Below are positions 23,579 through 34,407 of a DNA stretch of 64,000 nt, piece after piece (within the stretch, counting starts at the first letter, position 1; each line of letters opens with the position of its first letter). Where the stretch lies: assembly GCF_050003625.1 (NCBI RefSeq), contig NC_134398.1, forward strand, positions 81,748,003 to 81,812,002. The letters are read 5' to 3'. The notes under the pieces were generated by a model. The model was given only the letters and a program-made list of their open reading frames with translations. It was not told where the DNA came from and did no database searches. The position numbers and the translations under genes were made by a program. Origin of the DNA: Haematobia irritans. Its lineage: Eukaryota; Arthropoda; Insecta; Diptera; Muscidae.

Positions 23579-24787
23579 ATGCAGCGAAATTCCAAGTCAT
23601 CGACTGGGTTGCTAACTTCAGGGCCCAGTGGACGGGTATCGACTGGAGTTATAAATCTGGGCAATGACCAAGAGTTAGGCCCAATTAGTCGACCTGTAGA
23701 CGGGTCGACAGGTGGCGACACTATGACAAGTCGAACTTTTTCTAAGGTAACAACATTAAAAGGAGGTAATCCCTCACGAAAGAGATTCAAGGAACGCAGA
23801 AATGCTTTGTTTATCCTAAAGAAGTTAGGATCAGTCGACCCAAGCACGCTGTCGGCTAAACAAAGCGATTCCTTAAACTGGGCTCAAGGAATTCTTGAGA
23901 CTGGAAAAAGGGAACGATCGCCGGATGAGCTGCCATCCTCCAAAAGGGATCAAAGATCGTTTGCCTCAGTTGCTAAAGACAGCCTTGTGATGGCTATCAT
24001 TAATAAAGGAGCATTGGACGGTATGGTTCCAAAGCAAAAATGGGGGGAAATTGAGAATGCTCTGTCTGTCGTCTACTCACAGGTGCTGGAAAAGTTTCCC
24101 GGTCCAGATCCTCGACACCAAGAGGCTGGTTGGTATCAAGGACGATTTAAGCTAGTCGCATTTGAGGACCAGAGGTCTATAGAATGTTTTAAAGCTGCTC
24201 TGATACTAATTGGTGAAGTTTGGGAAGGAGCTGCTCTAGAGTTAGTCGCACATGCGTGCTAGACCTCGAGCACGCATGTGCTCTAGGTCTAGCCGGTATC
24301 TATTCTAAATAGACTGAAACGATGCAATCCAGATCTTCCAACAGCTGATTGGAAGGTTGGCCGTTTGGATGAAGTGGATGGACCAAGACGGCATGCAGTG
24401 TTTATATTGAACACTCAGTCTTTGCCATATCTAGCAAAGTCCCAGGGCCGTGTATGTTATGGCTTTCATTATATTCAAATGAAGGTATATAAAAACGATC
24501 AGCTAAAGGATTCAGAAATGGACAAGCCTCTGTCTGAATCAGAAGTAAGCGGATTCTCTTGCGAAGTCGAGGGAGATACCAAAGTTGAAGACATGGATAG
24601 ATACCGTATGCGTGAGGAGGCTTCTACTGCCTCAGAACTCACCAAAGTTGAACCTATGGTTATTGCGAGAGTCACCGATGTCTCTGAAGAGGACATTCTT
24701 GATGACTCGATTGAAGCGGCTGATGTGACGGTTGTTGAAAATCTCGATGGTCCTACGGATCCTCCAGATAAATCTTCATCATTGTAA
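23579..24787 (+). pseudogene. LINE ORF1, interrupted by in-frame stops
   Basis: The frame is open at 23579-24262 and again, in the same frame, at 24365-24787. Residues around 150-227 (ALDGMVPKQKW, GWYQGRFKLVAFED, AALELV) resemble the DUF4780 domain found in ORF1 of several fly LINEs. No CCHC zinc knuckle is seen. The C-terminal third is very acidic. Three TAG codons lie in 24260-24300. They coincide with a perfect 13-bp inverted repeat (24248-24260 against 24269-24281), suggesting that a local snap-back copying error destroyed the frame. The ORF would otherwise run about 400 codons and overlap ORF2 by about 55 bases. Confidence 0.7.
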
Positions 24788-27700
24788 GGCTGCATGTGCT
24801 GCCTTAAAAGTTCTCCTGATGAAAGGGGACATAGATATAGTTCTTATTCAAGAACCATATGTTTATAAAAACAAAATATGTGAATTAAGTACTCCGGGGT
24901 TCAAACTATTGCAGTATAGTGGTAATGATGTAAATCGAGCCTGCATAATTGCTAAAAACGAGCTCAACTTGTTTCTGCTTCCTTCAATGTGCAATACAGA
25001 CACTGTCGTTGCCAGTTTAGAAATAGCCAAATGCAAATATTGGGTATCTTCGGTCTACATGGGACATGACAGGGAGATGCCTCCATATGCCGTTAAGACC
25101 TTAGTGGAGGAGTCACGGAAAACAAAGACGAAACTCATTATGGGATGCGATGCGAATGCACATCATAGTATATGGGGAAGTAGTGATACTAATGCAAGGG
25201 GAGAGTCGCTAATAGAGTTTATTTTGCGTACTAATCTGGTAGTTTGCAACAAGGGAGATGTCCCAACGTTTGTCACTAAAAACAGGCAAGAGGTTTTGGA
25301 CATCACCTTGGCCTCGCAAGAACTGAATGAAATGATATCTGAGTGGCAGGTTTTAAGTGAACACAGCTTCTCAGATCATCGCTACATCAGTTTCAAATTT
25401 GATGTTCATATCACCAAGATCATATTTCCGCCAAATGTTAGGAAAGCTGACTGGAATAGGTATAGGGAATCGTTCAATATGATGATACCGGAAATAACGG
25501 AGACAAATATGAGAAATGTGCAAGATATCGAACACGCAGTGGAGCGGATTACTAAGGCCTTCAACATCTCACTGAAAGCTGCATGCCCTAGAGGAAAGCC
25601 AAGGGGGAAACATCGACCACCATGGTGGTCTACGGAATTAAGTAATATGAGGAAATCCTGCAGGAAGCTCTTTAACAAGGCAAAGTCCACCAGAGCCCCT
25701 GAGGACTGGGACGCTTACAAGAAGAATCTGAGAGGATACAAGCGAGAACTGAGAAAGGCTCAGCATAACTCTTGGAATGCTTACTGCAGCAGTATTGAGA
25801 ATACGTCCGAGGCTTCCAGACTACGGAAGGTTCTAGCATCCACCAACTCCGCTCCAGGTTTCATTAAAACATCGGAGGGCAATTGGACAACGTCCAGTGA
25901 GGAGACGCTGGAGGTACTATTGGACACACATTTTCCTGGAAATCAGACGGTTGAACCATGTACTGGCGGTGCCACAGTTGCTCAGCGGTCGTTTCCTGTC
26001 GAGGAAATTGTATCGGAAACTAGAATAAGATGGGCGCTAAATAGCTTTGGACCATTCAAATCCCCTGGACCTGATGGAATTACTCCGGCGGAGTTACAAG
26101 CTGTAACTGACAAAATTATCCCCTGGTTGTCGGTGATATATAAAGGATGTATCAACTTATCATATATCCCAGGAAAGTGGAGGGAAACAAAAGTCGTCTT
26201 CATACCTAAAGCGGGAAAAGCCTCTCACTCGAGGGCGAAGGATTTCCGACCAATCAGCTTATCCTCATTCCTACTTAAGACTCTGGAGAGGATGATAGAT
26301 ATTTATCTTAGAACTAGCATCGATTCAAGTTTGTTCTCGAAACGACAGCATGCATACTCGAAGGGCAGGTCTACTGAGACCGCACTACATGAACTAGTCA
26401 GCTTTATTGAAAAGCTCACTATCTGTCAAAGAATACACAATCGTGGCGTTTCTAGACATCGAAGGGGCGTTCAATAATGTCCATCCGAGCTCGATATTAA
26501 ATGGACTGACAACTCTGAATGTTGATCCATGTATACTCAGGCTGTTAGACGAACTGCTAATGAAGAGACGTATTTCAGCCACACTAGGACAAGCAAACAT
26601 ACAAAAGTATGTGAACAGAGGCACTCCCCAAGGAGGAGTTCTATCACCTCTTCTTTGGAATGTTGCTATAAATAGCCTTCTGGTTACTCTAGAAAAAGAA
26701 AGGATAAAAGTGGTGGCATACGCAGATGATGTAGCTCTGGCAGTCAGGGGAAAATTCCCATCCACAATCAGAGATATTATTCAGAGGGCCCTCCGGATGA
26801 CTGAAAAATGGGCGAAAGACAATGGTCTTGGGGTAAATCCCGCAAAGACAGAATTAGTCATGTACTGCAAAGATCGCAAAACTCCCACGGTTAGGCCTAT
26901 TTCCTTAGGGGGTATTGAAATTCCCTTTGGTGATTGTGCAAAATACCTTGGCGTTATTTTGGACAGGAAGCTGAACTTTAAGCTTAATATTGAAGAAAGG
27001 GCGAGGAAGGCAACTGTAGCTTTGTACTCGTGCAAAAAGGCAATAGGAAAAAAGTGGGGACTAAAACCAAAAATTGTGCATTGGCTATACACGGCAGTGG
27101 TTAGACCTATAATGCTATATGGTGTTGTAGTCTGGTGGCCGGCACTTCAGAAACCGACTGGTTTAGATAAAGTTCAGCGTATGGCGTGTTTGTGTATTTC
27201 AGGCGCATTCAGCAAGACAGGAACAAATTCCCTTAATGTCATGCTGCATCTATTGCCTTTAGACATTTTGGCCAAAAAGTCAGCTGCAACAACGGCTGTG
27301 CGGTTGCGCGAACTATCGCTGTGGTCGGAAAAAGGTTACGGTCACAGTTCTGTCCTCAAAACAATGTCAGATGTGCCTAACGTAGTGGATTACACTTTGG
27401 CGAGTCCACTTTTCGACAAAAAGTTTGAGACTCTAATCCCCAACAGTGAGGCGTGGTGCACACAGACCCCGGGGAATAAAGAATATATAGATTTCTACAC
27501 TGATGGCTCCAAATTGGATGGACAAGTGGGTTTCGGAGTATATTCTAATGATTTGGAACTTCGAATAGCGAAAAGATTACCTAATCACTGTAGTGTTTTT
27601 CAGGCTGAAATATTAGCAATAAGAGAGGTGGCGAATTGGCTGAGAAGTAATGTTCCAAAAAATGTGGGCATTAATATATACTCAGACAGTCAACCTGCAA

Positions 27701-28338
27701 TAAAATCCTTGGACTCTGTGTTCCTCAACTCGAAAACGGCCATCGATTGCCGCAAATCTCTCAATGAGATGGCTGAGCAGTACAATATTCACCTAATATG
27801 GGTGCCTGGCCATAGGAACATACCGGGGAACTGCGAAGCCGATGAGTTGGCAAGGCTAGGGACTACCTTACATATTCCAGGGGAACTAGAATTTGTTGGT
27901 ATGCCCCTAGCTACCTGCAAGCTCATGCTGCGTGAGAAGGCTGTTATGATGGCAAATGTTCGATGGGAGAATTGCAAGGGTTGTAACGACACCAAGCAAA
28001 TATGGCCCCATTTCAACTTAAACCGCACACTAGATATGCTAATGTTCTCGAGACGTCAGATATCACTCCTGATATCTGCTATAACGGGTCGCTGCCTGAT
28101 AGGAGATTTTGCAAAAACTATTGGCGCGAAGTATAATGACTATTGTATGAGCTGTCATGATACGGAGGAAAAAGAATCAATTAAACACCTCTTGTGTGAG
28201 TGTCCTGCATTTTGTGTAAAGCGCAAGCAACTTTTAGGAGCATATAGCTTCAGATTACTGGCGGATCTGGAAAACGTTAACTTAAGCAGTCTGCTAATGT
28301 TTTTGGAACAATCTGGTTGGTTCAACAAAGAAAAATAA
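24732..28338 (+). pseudogene. LINE ORF2 (endonuclease, reverse transcriptase, RNase H), one frameshift
   Basis: The start is at 24732, with MVLRILQINLHHC a few codons in, overlapping the end of ORF1. The N-terminal 230 residues are an AP-like endonuclease (QEPY, GCDANAHHSIWG, SDHRYISF). The reverse transcriptase follows (FRPISLSSFLLKTLERM, AFLDIEGAFNNVHP, GTPQGGVLSPLLW, VVAYADDVALAV). RNase H is C-terminal (FYTDGSKLDGQVGFGV, FQAEILAI, IYSDSQPAIKSL, WVPGHRNIPGNCEADELARL). A zinc-binding CMSCH...KHLLCECP motif sits near the end. A single extra A at about 26411 (GAAAAGCTC against GAAAGCTC in copy 2) splits the frame between 26407 and 26477. Apart from that lesion, the frame is open to 28338. Confidence 0.9.
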
Positions 28339-28488
28339 TCAAGAAGGTTCAGCGGTTAAAACTAGAAGTGCCCATATGTAATAGGTACTTTTAGTTAATG
28401 TGGTATCACAATGGACTGAATAGTCTAAGTGAGCCTGAATCTTAATCGGGCTGCCACTTTAACCTAACCTAACCTAACCATCCCCTGG

Positions 28489-31400
28489 TTGTCGGTGATA
28501 TATAAAGGATGTATCGACTTATCATATATCCCAGGAAAGTGGAGGGAAACGAAAGTCGTTTTCATACCTAAAGCGGGAAAAGCCTCTCACTCGAGGGCGA
28601 AGGATTTCCGACCAATCAGCTTATCCTCATTCCTACTTAAGACTCTGGAGAGGATGAGAGATATTTATCTTAGAACTAGCATCGATTCAAGTTTGTTCTC
28701 GAAACGACAGCATGCATACTCGAAGGGCAGGTCTACTGAGACCGCACTACATGAACTAGTCAGCTTTATTGAAAGCTCACTATCTGTCAAAGAATACACA
28801 ATCGTGGCGTTTCTAGACATCGAAGGGGCGTTCAATAATGTCCATCCGAGCTCGATATTAAATGGACTGACAACTCTGAATGTTGATCCATGTATACTCA
28901 GGCTGTTAGACGAACTGCTAATGAAGAGACGTATTTCAGCCACACCAGGACAAGCAAACAGACAAAGGTATGTGAACAGAGGCACTCCCCAAGGAGGAGT
29001 TCTATCACCTCTTCTTTGGAATGTTGCTATAAATAGCCTTCTTGTTACTCTAGAAAAAGAAAGGATAAAAGTGGTGGCATACGCAGATGATGTGGCTCTG
29101 GCAGTCAGGGGAAAATTCCCATCCACAATCAGAGATATTATTCAGAGGGCCCTCCGGATGACTGAGAAATGGGCGAAAGACAATGGTCTTGGGGTAAATC
29201 CTGCAAAGACAGAATTAGTCATGTACTGCAAAGATCGCAAAACTCCCACGGTTAGGCCTATTTCCTTAGGGGGTATTGAAATTCCCTTTGGTGATTGTGC
29301 AAAATACCTTGGCGTTATTTTGGACAGGAAGCTGAACTTTAAGCTTAATATTGAAGAAAGGGCGAGAAAGGCAACTGTAGCTTTGTACTCGTGCAAAAAG
29401 GCAATAGGAAAAAAGTGGGGACTAAAACCAAAAATTGTGCATTGGCTATACACGGCAGTGGTTAGACCTATAATGCTACGTGGTGTTGTAGTCTGGTGGC
29501 CGGCACTTCAGAAACCGACTTGTTTAGATAAAGTTCAGCGTATGGCGTGTTTGTGTATTTCAGGCGCATTCAGCAATACAGGAACAAATTCCCTTAATGT
29601 CATGCTGCATCTATTGCCTTTAGACATTTTGGCCAAACAGTCAGCTGCAACAACGGCTGTGCGGTTGCGCGAACTATCGTTGTGGTCGGAAAAAGGTTAC
29701 GGTCACAGTTCTGTCCTCAAAATAATGCCAGATGTGCCTAACGTAGTGGATTACACTTTGGCGAGTCCACTTTTCGACAAAAAGTTTGAGACTCTAATTC
29801 CCAACAGTGAGGCGTGGTGCACACAGACCCCGGGGAATAAAGAATATATAGATTTCTACACTGATGGCTCCAAATTGGATGGACAAGTGGGGTTCGGAGT
29901 ATATTCTAATGATCTGGAACTTCGAATAGCGAAAAGATTACCTAATCACTGTAGTGTTTTTCAGGCTGAAATATTAGCAATAAGAGAGGTGGCGAATTGG
30001 CTGAGAAGTAATGTTCCAAAAAATGTGGGCATTAATATATACTCAGACAGTCAACCTGCAATAAAATCCTTGGACTCTGTGTTCCTCAACTCGAAAACGG
30101 CCATCGACTGCCGCAAATCTCTCGATGAGATGGCTGAGCAGTACAATATTCACCTAATATGGGTGCCTGGCCATAGGAACATACCGGGGAACTGCGAAGC
30201 GGATGAGTTGGCAAGGCTAGGGACTACCTTACATATTCCAGGGGAACTAGAATTTGTTGGTATGCCCCTAGCTACCTGCAAGCTCATGCTGCGTGAGAAG
30301 GCTGTTACGATGGCAAATGTCGCTGCCTGCACACAAACAAATAACTGCAAATAAATATTAACAACTTTATTTGTATGTAAAATCTGCTGATGCTCAACAA
30401 ATTTGTCTATTGAATATGAGACATTTGTTGTTGAAATGCGTTTGTAGATGCTTGACAGAGGAAATAATATAAATATTCTGACTTTTCAACAAATTGTTTT
30501 GTTGCGAAATTAGTTGACTGCTATCGATATGAAAACAAAACCAAAAATACAAGGCTGGTTACGCGCACATCGCTGAGAATATGCACGTCTGCTAAAAGAA
30601 GTATGCGAAGAACACCGTTAGAACACAATGAGGATGAGCACATGCACGTGTATGATAGCAAGCAAAGAGCTCACTCATCAGAGAATACAGATAAGCATTT
30701 ATAAATGTCTGTGAAAAATTTATATTTTTCAATTTGGTAGTTTCTTAAATGTGTTTGTTGTATGAGATAATTAAAAAAACCATATTAATATCGGGATTAG
30801 GGTTATTGCAATTCTAATTAACTAGAATATATAACACTGGGCAAAAAGTTGTCAAAATGCTTGCTAGTTCCCCGTCCAAAAATAACATTTTGGTCATATT
30901 CCTTCTCTGCGTGTACTTAACAAAATATCTCTAAAATTGTTCCGGCAATTTTGCAATTTTTGTGCAATTGATAGCATAGTTCTGTTAATTTTAATTTCAA
31001 TTTAATTTTTTGTCAATACACCAATAAATGTTACAGGTCATTGAACAAACCACATACAATTTTTTCTTTCAAATTCAAAAATATTTGTTGAGGATTAAAC
31101 GTAACGTTCAACAACAAGTATTTTGTACTGTTGGATGCTCAACAAATTACTTACAAATTATGTTATTGAGAACACAAATTATTTGTTGCCTTCTGATGGT
31201 AACGAATGCTAACAACTTTTTTGTAGTAATGGTTATTAAAAGTACAAATTAGTTTGTTACAGGAAAATTAACAAATTTTGTTATTGGTTTTCCAACAAAA
31301 GTTATTGGTTCTCAAACTTATTTTTATCTGTGTGATAGGCGATTTTGCAAAAACTATTGGCGCGAAGTATAATGACTATTGTATGAGCTGTCATGATGCG

Positions 31401-31574
31401 AAGGAAAAAGAATCAATTAAACACCTCTTGTGTGAGTGTCCTGCATTTTGTGTAAAGCGCAAGCAACTTTTAGGAGCATATAGCTTCAGATTACTGGCGG
31501 ATTTGGAAAACGTTAACTTAAGCAGTCTGCTAATGTTTTTGGAACAATCTGGTTGGTTCAACAAAGAAAAATAA
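28489..31574 (+). pseudogene. LINE copy 2 ORF2 remnant
   Basis: The frame is open from 28489 through the reverse transcriptase (YADDVALAV at about 29080) and RNase H (FYTDGSKLDGQVGFGV) into the insertion. It ends there at 30354 after a few foreign codons. The C-terminal part (GDFAKTIGAKYNDYCMSCH ... SGWFNKEK) resumes at 31335-31574. It does not carry the frameshift of copy 1 at the equivalent site (28772), which shows that the extra A in copy 1 is the derived state. Confidence 0.88.
30330..31334. mobile_element. Non-autonomous insertion with CACACA/TGTGTG ends
   Basis: The ends CACACAAACAAATAA and TTATTTTTATCTGTGTG form a short imperfect inverted repeat. The interior is full of AACAAATT/ACAACAA phrases in both orientations and has no coding frame. 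A 3' end fragment of MITE family A (ATTCCTTCTCTGCGTGT, 30898-30914) is embedded. Boundaries are set by comparison with LINE copy 1, which is uninterrupted. A TG target duplication is possible but ambiguous. Confidence 0.75.
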
Positions 31575-31725
31575 TCAAGAAGGTTCAGCGGTTATAACTA
31601 GAAGTGCCCATATGTAATAGGTACTTTTAGTTAATGTGGTATCACAATGGACTGAATAGTCTAAGTGAGCCTGAATCTTAATCTGACTGACACTTTAACC
31701 TAACCTAACCTAACCATAAAAAAAC

Positions 31726-32295
31726 TAACTTATTACTGCGAGTGATTGAATAAAATATTTGTACAAATATTTAAATAAAAAAGGAAACCCAAGTATATTA
31801 TTTCAAAAGCTTTAATTTTCAAAAAAAAACATCGTTCCATAAGAAAAAAAATATTTGCTTGAAATATATGGAAGAAATTTATTTGAAATTTTATTGGAAA
31901 AGAATTGAATTTCCTTATTGAATGCGGTTAGTATAAACCGAAATAAAGAAAGAAAATACTTTTGCATCACATAGAATTCGATATCTTTCGAATTATCAGT
32001 ACCGCTAAACAAAAACAGATATATTCAGGACTTTAGCGAAAATTCAAATTATCGTCAAAAAAGAAAAAAAGAATAATCATACATATAGATAATAATCATA
32101 TATTTATTTTATAGTTTAATAATATATGCGATCCAGACCTGAACATCAACGGGCCCGAACATTACGAGGATATTGGTGAGTCATCTATTAAATATTAGCT
32201 CCACTTATAGACATATATAAAATCTCATCTTAAATACTAACATTTCCCCAAGTGGGTACTATAGTTTTAATTATTCTCTATATCACTTTAACTCC
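31726..32295. other. No gene seen
   Basis: AT-rich filler between the LINE dimer and MITE F. One 66-codon minus-strand frame here is uninformative. Confidence 0.45.
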
Positions 32296-32770
32296 TACAC
32301 GCTCACAAAAAATCGCTTCTGTAACATATACTCCCAAACATATTTTGCTTCAAGCATATACATTTTTGGCTATTGCCCAAATATTTATATGTTTGATCTC
32401 TTCCAATATATAATATTGTTACGAATTTGATAATTATAGATATAAGTTTATTTAAATTAGTTTCCGTTAATTTAAAATTTAAAATTGTAACGATAAAATT
32501 TCGCTATCACTTGTTGGAATCATCTATTCATTTTCTAGTATTTTCCTGAATTTCTTTTATGTTCTTTTGTTTGCTTACCGAAATGTTAGTTTTTACTCTC
32601 TCATAGAATAACAACCCCTTTGCTTTGTTATTTTGCTTTCTCATTTCATCTCATTGTCTATTGTCATTGTTGTTGTAGTAATGCGAGCATATATCTATGT
32701 GAGTGTGTATGTGTTTGGCAGCCACCAGACGAATTACTTAATGGTCGTAGATCCTTCTAGCATTGTCTAA

Positions 32771-32845
32771 GAATGTTCTGGCGTTGCCAGAACATTGTAG
32801 TGCTACCAGAATGTTCTCGTATTGCCACACCGTCATATATAAAAG
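32771..32845 (+). promoter_or_regulatory. LTR promoter: three 19-bp repeats plus TATA box
   Basis: Three direct repeats start at 32771, 32790 and 32809 (first unit GAATGTTCTGGCGTTGCCA). Units 1 and 3 contain GAATGTTC, an inverted GAA-nn-TTC pair as in heat-shock elements; unit 2 has GAACATTG. The array ends 8 bases before TATATAAAAG (32836-32845). The 3' LTR has the same array with one change in unit 2. Response to heat shock is inference. Confidence 0.7.
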
Positions 32846-32866
32846 CGCTCGCATGCTGCTAACGAG

Positions 32867-32872
32867 TCAGTC
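32867..32872 (+). promoter_or_regulatory. Initiator (TCAGTC) of the LTR promoter
   Basis: TCAGTC matches the insect initiator consensus. Its A at 32869 is 33 bases after the first T of the TATA box, the expected distance for a start site. Confidence 0.7.
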
Positions 32873-33021
32873 TTAATTAAAGCGTCAAACGAATAACTTC
32901 AGTGTGAACGAATTGTAAAGTGTGAAGTCATAGTAAATAAATTGTAGATTGTCGTTATTTAAAAGAACTGTGTTTTAATTGTCGGGTAATTAAAAACGCC
33001 TAAATATAAAAACGTAACAAT

Positions 33022-33035
33022 TGGTGTCGGAAGTG
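33022..33035 (+). promoter_or_regulatory. Primer-binding site, probably tRNA-Leu
   Basis: TGGTGTCGGAAGTG starts three bases after the 5' LTR. It is what I expect from complementarity to the 3' end of an insect leucine tRNA (a tRNA ending CACTTC-GACA plus CCA), with one possible mismatch. The tRNA assignment is from memory of such ends, not a search. Confidence 0.6.
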
Positions 33036-33057
33036 AAATAACGGAAAAAAATCTACA

Positions 33058-34407
33058 ATGAAGTTTAATGAGCTTCGTGTGGAAGACTTAAAAAAGGAAT
33101 TGAGCAAACTGGAGCTGCCGACAACAGGAAACAAGGCTCAATTACAAAAGCGACTACTGGAAGAGTTCGAGCGGCGCAGTATTGATATCGAAACACATGA
33201 GTTCGATTATAAGGAAGATCTTGACGAATCAGTAGTAGCCAGCGCCTTGGAAACTCCATCTGTAGCTTCTAATGTTGTTGATTACACATCGATGGTCAAT
33301 ATTTTGAGCAAAATGATGGAAGAAAATTCTCTAAAAATGCAAGAGAATTCTAGAAAAATGATGGAAGCTAATTCTAGAAAATTGGAAGAAAAATTCGACG
33401 AAAATTCAAAAAAGATGGACGAAAATTCTAGAATTCTACATGAGAATCTTCAACAAATTGCTGAAGGCATGGGAAAACGTGTGGACCATATCGAAAGCCA
33501 AATTGGGGAGCTGGATAAGAAGATTATTTCTGTGGATGAGAAAATTATGGTTCATGATGAGAAGTTTCTACACATTGAAAGAAAAATGTCAGAGCTGGAA
33601 ATTAAAGGTGGACCAGTGCGCGTCATCGAGGGCTCAAAAACCAAACCTCCTGTTTTCGATGGCTCAACTTCATTTGATGTATTCAAATTCCAATTTGAAA
33701 TGGTTGCTTCTAGAAATTTATGGAACGACAATGACAAAGCAATTGAACTTCTATTGGCATTAAAGGGCAACGCCGCTGATGTGATACAAAGCATTCCCGC
33801 TGCCTCTAGAAATAATTATAATGAAGTAATAGCGGCACTTCAACGTAAGTACGGCGGAGAACATAAGCAAGACATCTTCAGAATGGAATTAAGAGGAAGA
33901 GTCCAGAAGTCAAATGAGACTCTACAAGACTTTGCAACAGAGGTTGAGCGGTTGGTGCTTCTGGCATACCCAGGAGAGAGTCACCCACTTGTGGACCGCA
34001 TCAAAATTGAGACCTTTGTGAATGGCATTCGAGACCCAGACATAAAATGTGCAACATATGCGTCACAAAAAGCTACATTTGTGGAAACTGTAACATTTGC
34101 CCTTGCACAAGAGACAGCGAGAGTACTAGCACGTCCTCAAGTTCACAAAGTACGTAAGGTGGAGACTGAGAATGACGAATCAAATTCCGTGATTGATTCA
34201 GTGAAAGAAGCCGTTAAGCAGGCAATGCAAGAAATGAAGCAGGAAACAACAAAATCCAGAATGAAGTGCTATAACTGTGATAAGCCTGGACATCTAGCTC
34301 GAGAATGCAAAGCACGACGCAAACGGTCAAGGTCCACATCACCATCTCCATTAAACAATAGGCATAAGAAGGTGACCCCACAGTCAAGTGAGTCACCTTT
34401 AAACTAA
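33058..34407 (+). CDS. Gag polyprotein with N-terminal SAP-like domain
   Basis: This is a 449-residue frame beginning ATG just after the leader. Residues 5-37 (LRVEDLKKELSKLELPTTGN, then KAQLQKRLLEEF) fit a SAP fold, a DNA/chromatin-binding motif. Residues about 75-185 are a long coiled coil with repeated ENSRKM-type heptads. Residues about 200-350 resemble the Gag capsid domain (FKFQFEMVASRNLW, LRGRVQKSNETLQDFATEVE). A single CCHC knuckle, CYNCDKPGHLARECKA, lies at about residue 402-417, followed by a basic Ser/Arg-rich tail. It ends on TAA right after a slippery heptamer, so part of the product should continue into pol. Confidence 0.92.
   Translation: MKFNELRVEDLKKELSKLELPTTGNKAQLQKRLLEEFERRSIDIETHEFDYKEDLDESVVASALETPSVASNVVDYTSMVNILSKMMEENSLKMQENSRKMMEANSRKLEEKFDENSKKMDENSRILHENLQQIAEGMGKRVDHIESQIGELDKKIISVDEKIMVHDEKFLHIERKMSELEIKGGPVRVIEGSKTKPPVFDGSTSFDVFKFQFEMVASRNLWNDNDKAIELLLALKGNAADVIQSIPAASRNNYNEVIAALQRKYGGEHKQDIFRMELRGRVQKSNETLQDFATEVERLVLLAYPGESHPLVDRIKIETFVNGIRDPDIKCATYASQKATFVETVTFALAQETARVLARPQVHKVRKVETENDESNSVIDSVKEAVKQAMQEMKQETTKSRMKCYNCDKPGHLARECKARRKRSRSTSPSPLNNRHKKVTPQSSESPLN

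Larger units (their letters stand above)
23465..28479 (+). mobile_element. LINE copy 1, near full length (LOA/I-like group with RNase H)
   Basis: The order is a 5' UTR (23465-23578), ORF1, then ORF2 with endonuclease, reverse transcriptase, RNase H and a CCHC motif. A short 3' UTR ends GGGCTGCCACTTTAACC and continues as CCTAA repeats. RNase H downstream of the reverse transcriptase places it with the LOA/I/ingi group rather than R1 or Jockey. Both ORFs are broken, so it is not autonomous. Confidence 0.85.
28480..31711 (+). mobile_element. LINE copy 2, 5'-truncated and carrying an insertion
   Basis: It starts at the equivalent of about 26118 of copy 1 (ATCCCCTGGTTGTCGG), directly after the CCTAA tail of copy 1, and ends with its own CCTAA tail. 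It lacks ORF1 and the endonuclease. A 1005-bp foreign segment interrupts it at 30330-31334. Next to the insertion about 130 bp of LINE (27960-28089 of copy 1) is missing. Confidence 0.85.
23451..31725 (+). mobile_element. Head-to-tail LINE dimer within one target-site duplication
   Basis: The identical 14-bp sequence AACCATAAAAAAAC occurs at 23451-23464 and 31712-31725. Between them lie a near full-length LINE (23465-28479) and a 5'-truncated second copy (28480-31711) in the same orientation. They are joined directly at the CCTAA-repeat tail of the first. The copies are near-identical over the shared part. Part of the 14-bp match (AACC) could belong to the tail, leaving at least 10 bp of duplication. 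Confidence 0.8.
32417..33019 (+). repeat. 5' LTR
   Basis: It begins TGTTACG and ends CGTAACA, a perfect 7-bp inverted terminal repeat. It contains, in order, U3 with a 19-bp repeat array, TATA box, initiator and an AATAAA at 32936-32941. If transcription starts at 32869, U3 is 452 bp and R plus U5 is 151 bp. Confidence 0.93.

Noticed and set aside
24732..28338. LINE as a member of the R1 or Jockey clade
   Set aside because: Those clades lack a C-terminal RNase H, which is clearly present here, so the LOA/I-like group is preferred.
28448..28479. CCTAA repeats as a telomere
   Set aside because: Only three to four units, always at the 3' end of LINE or SINE copies and surrounded by ordinary sequence, so they are element tails.
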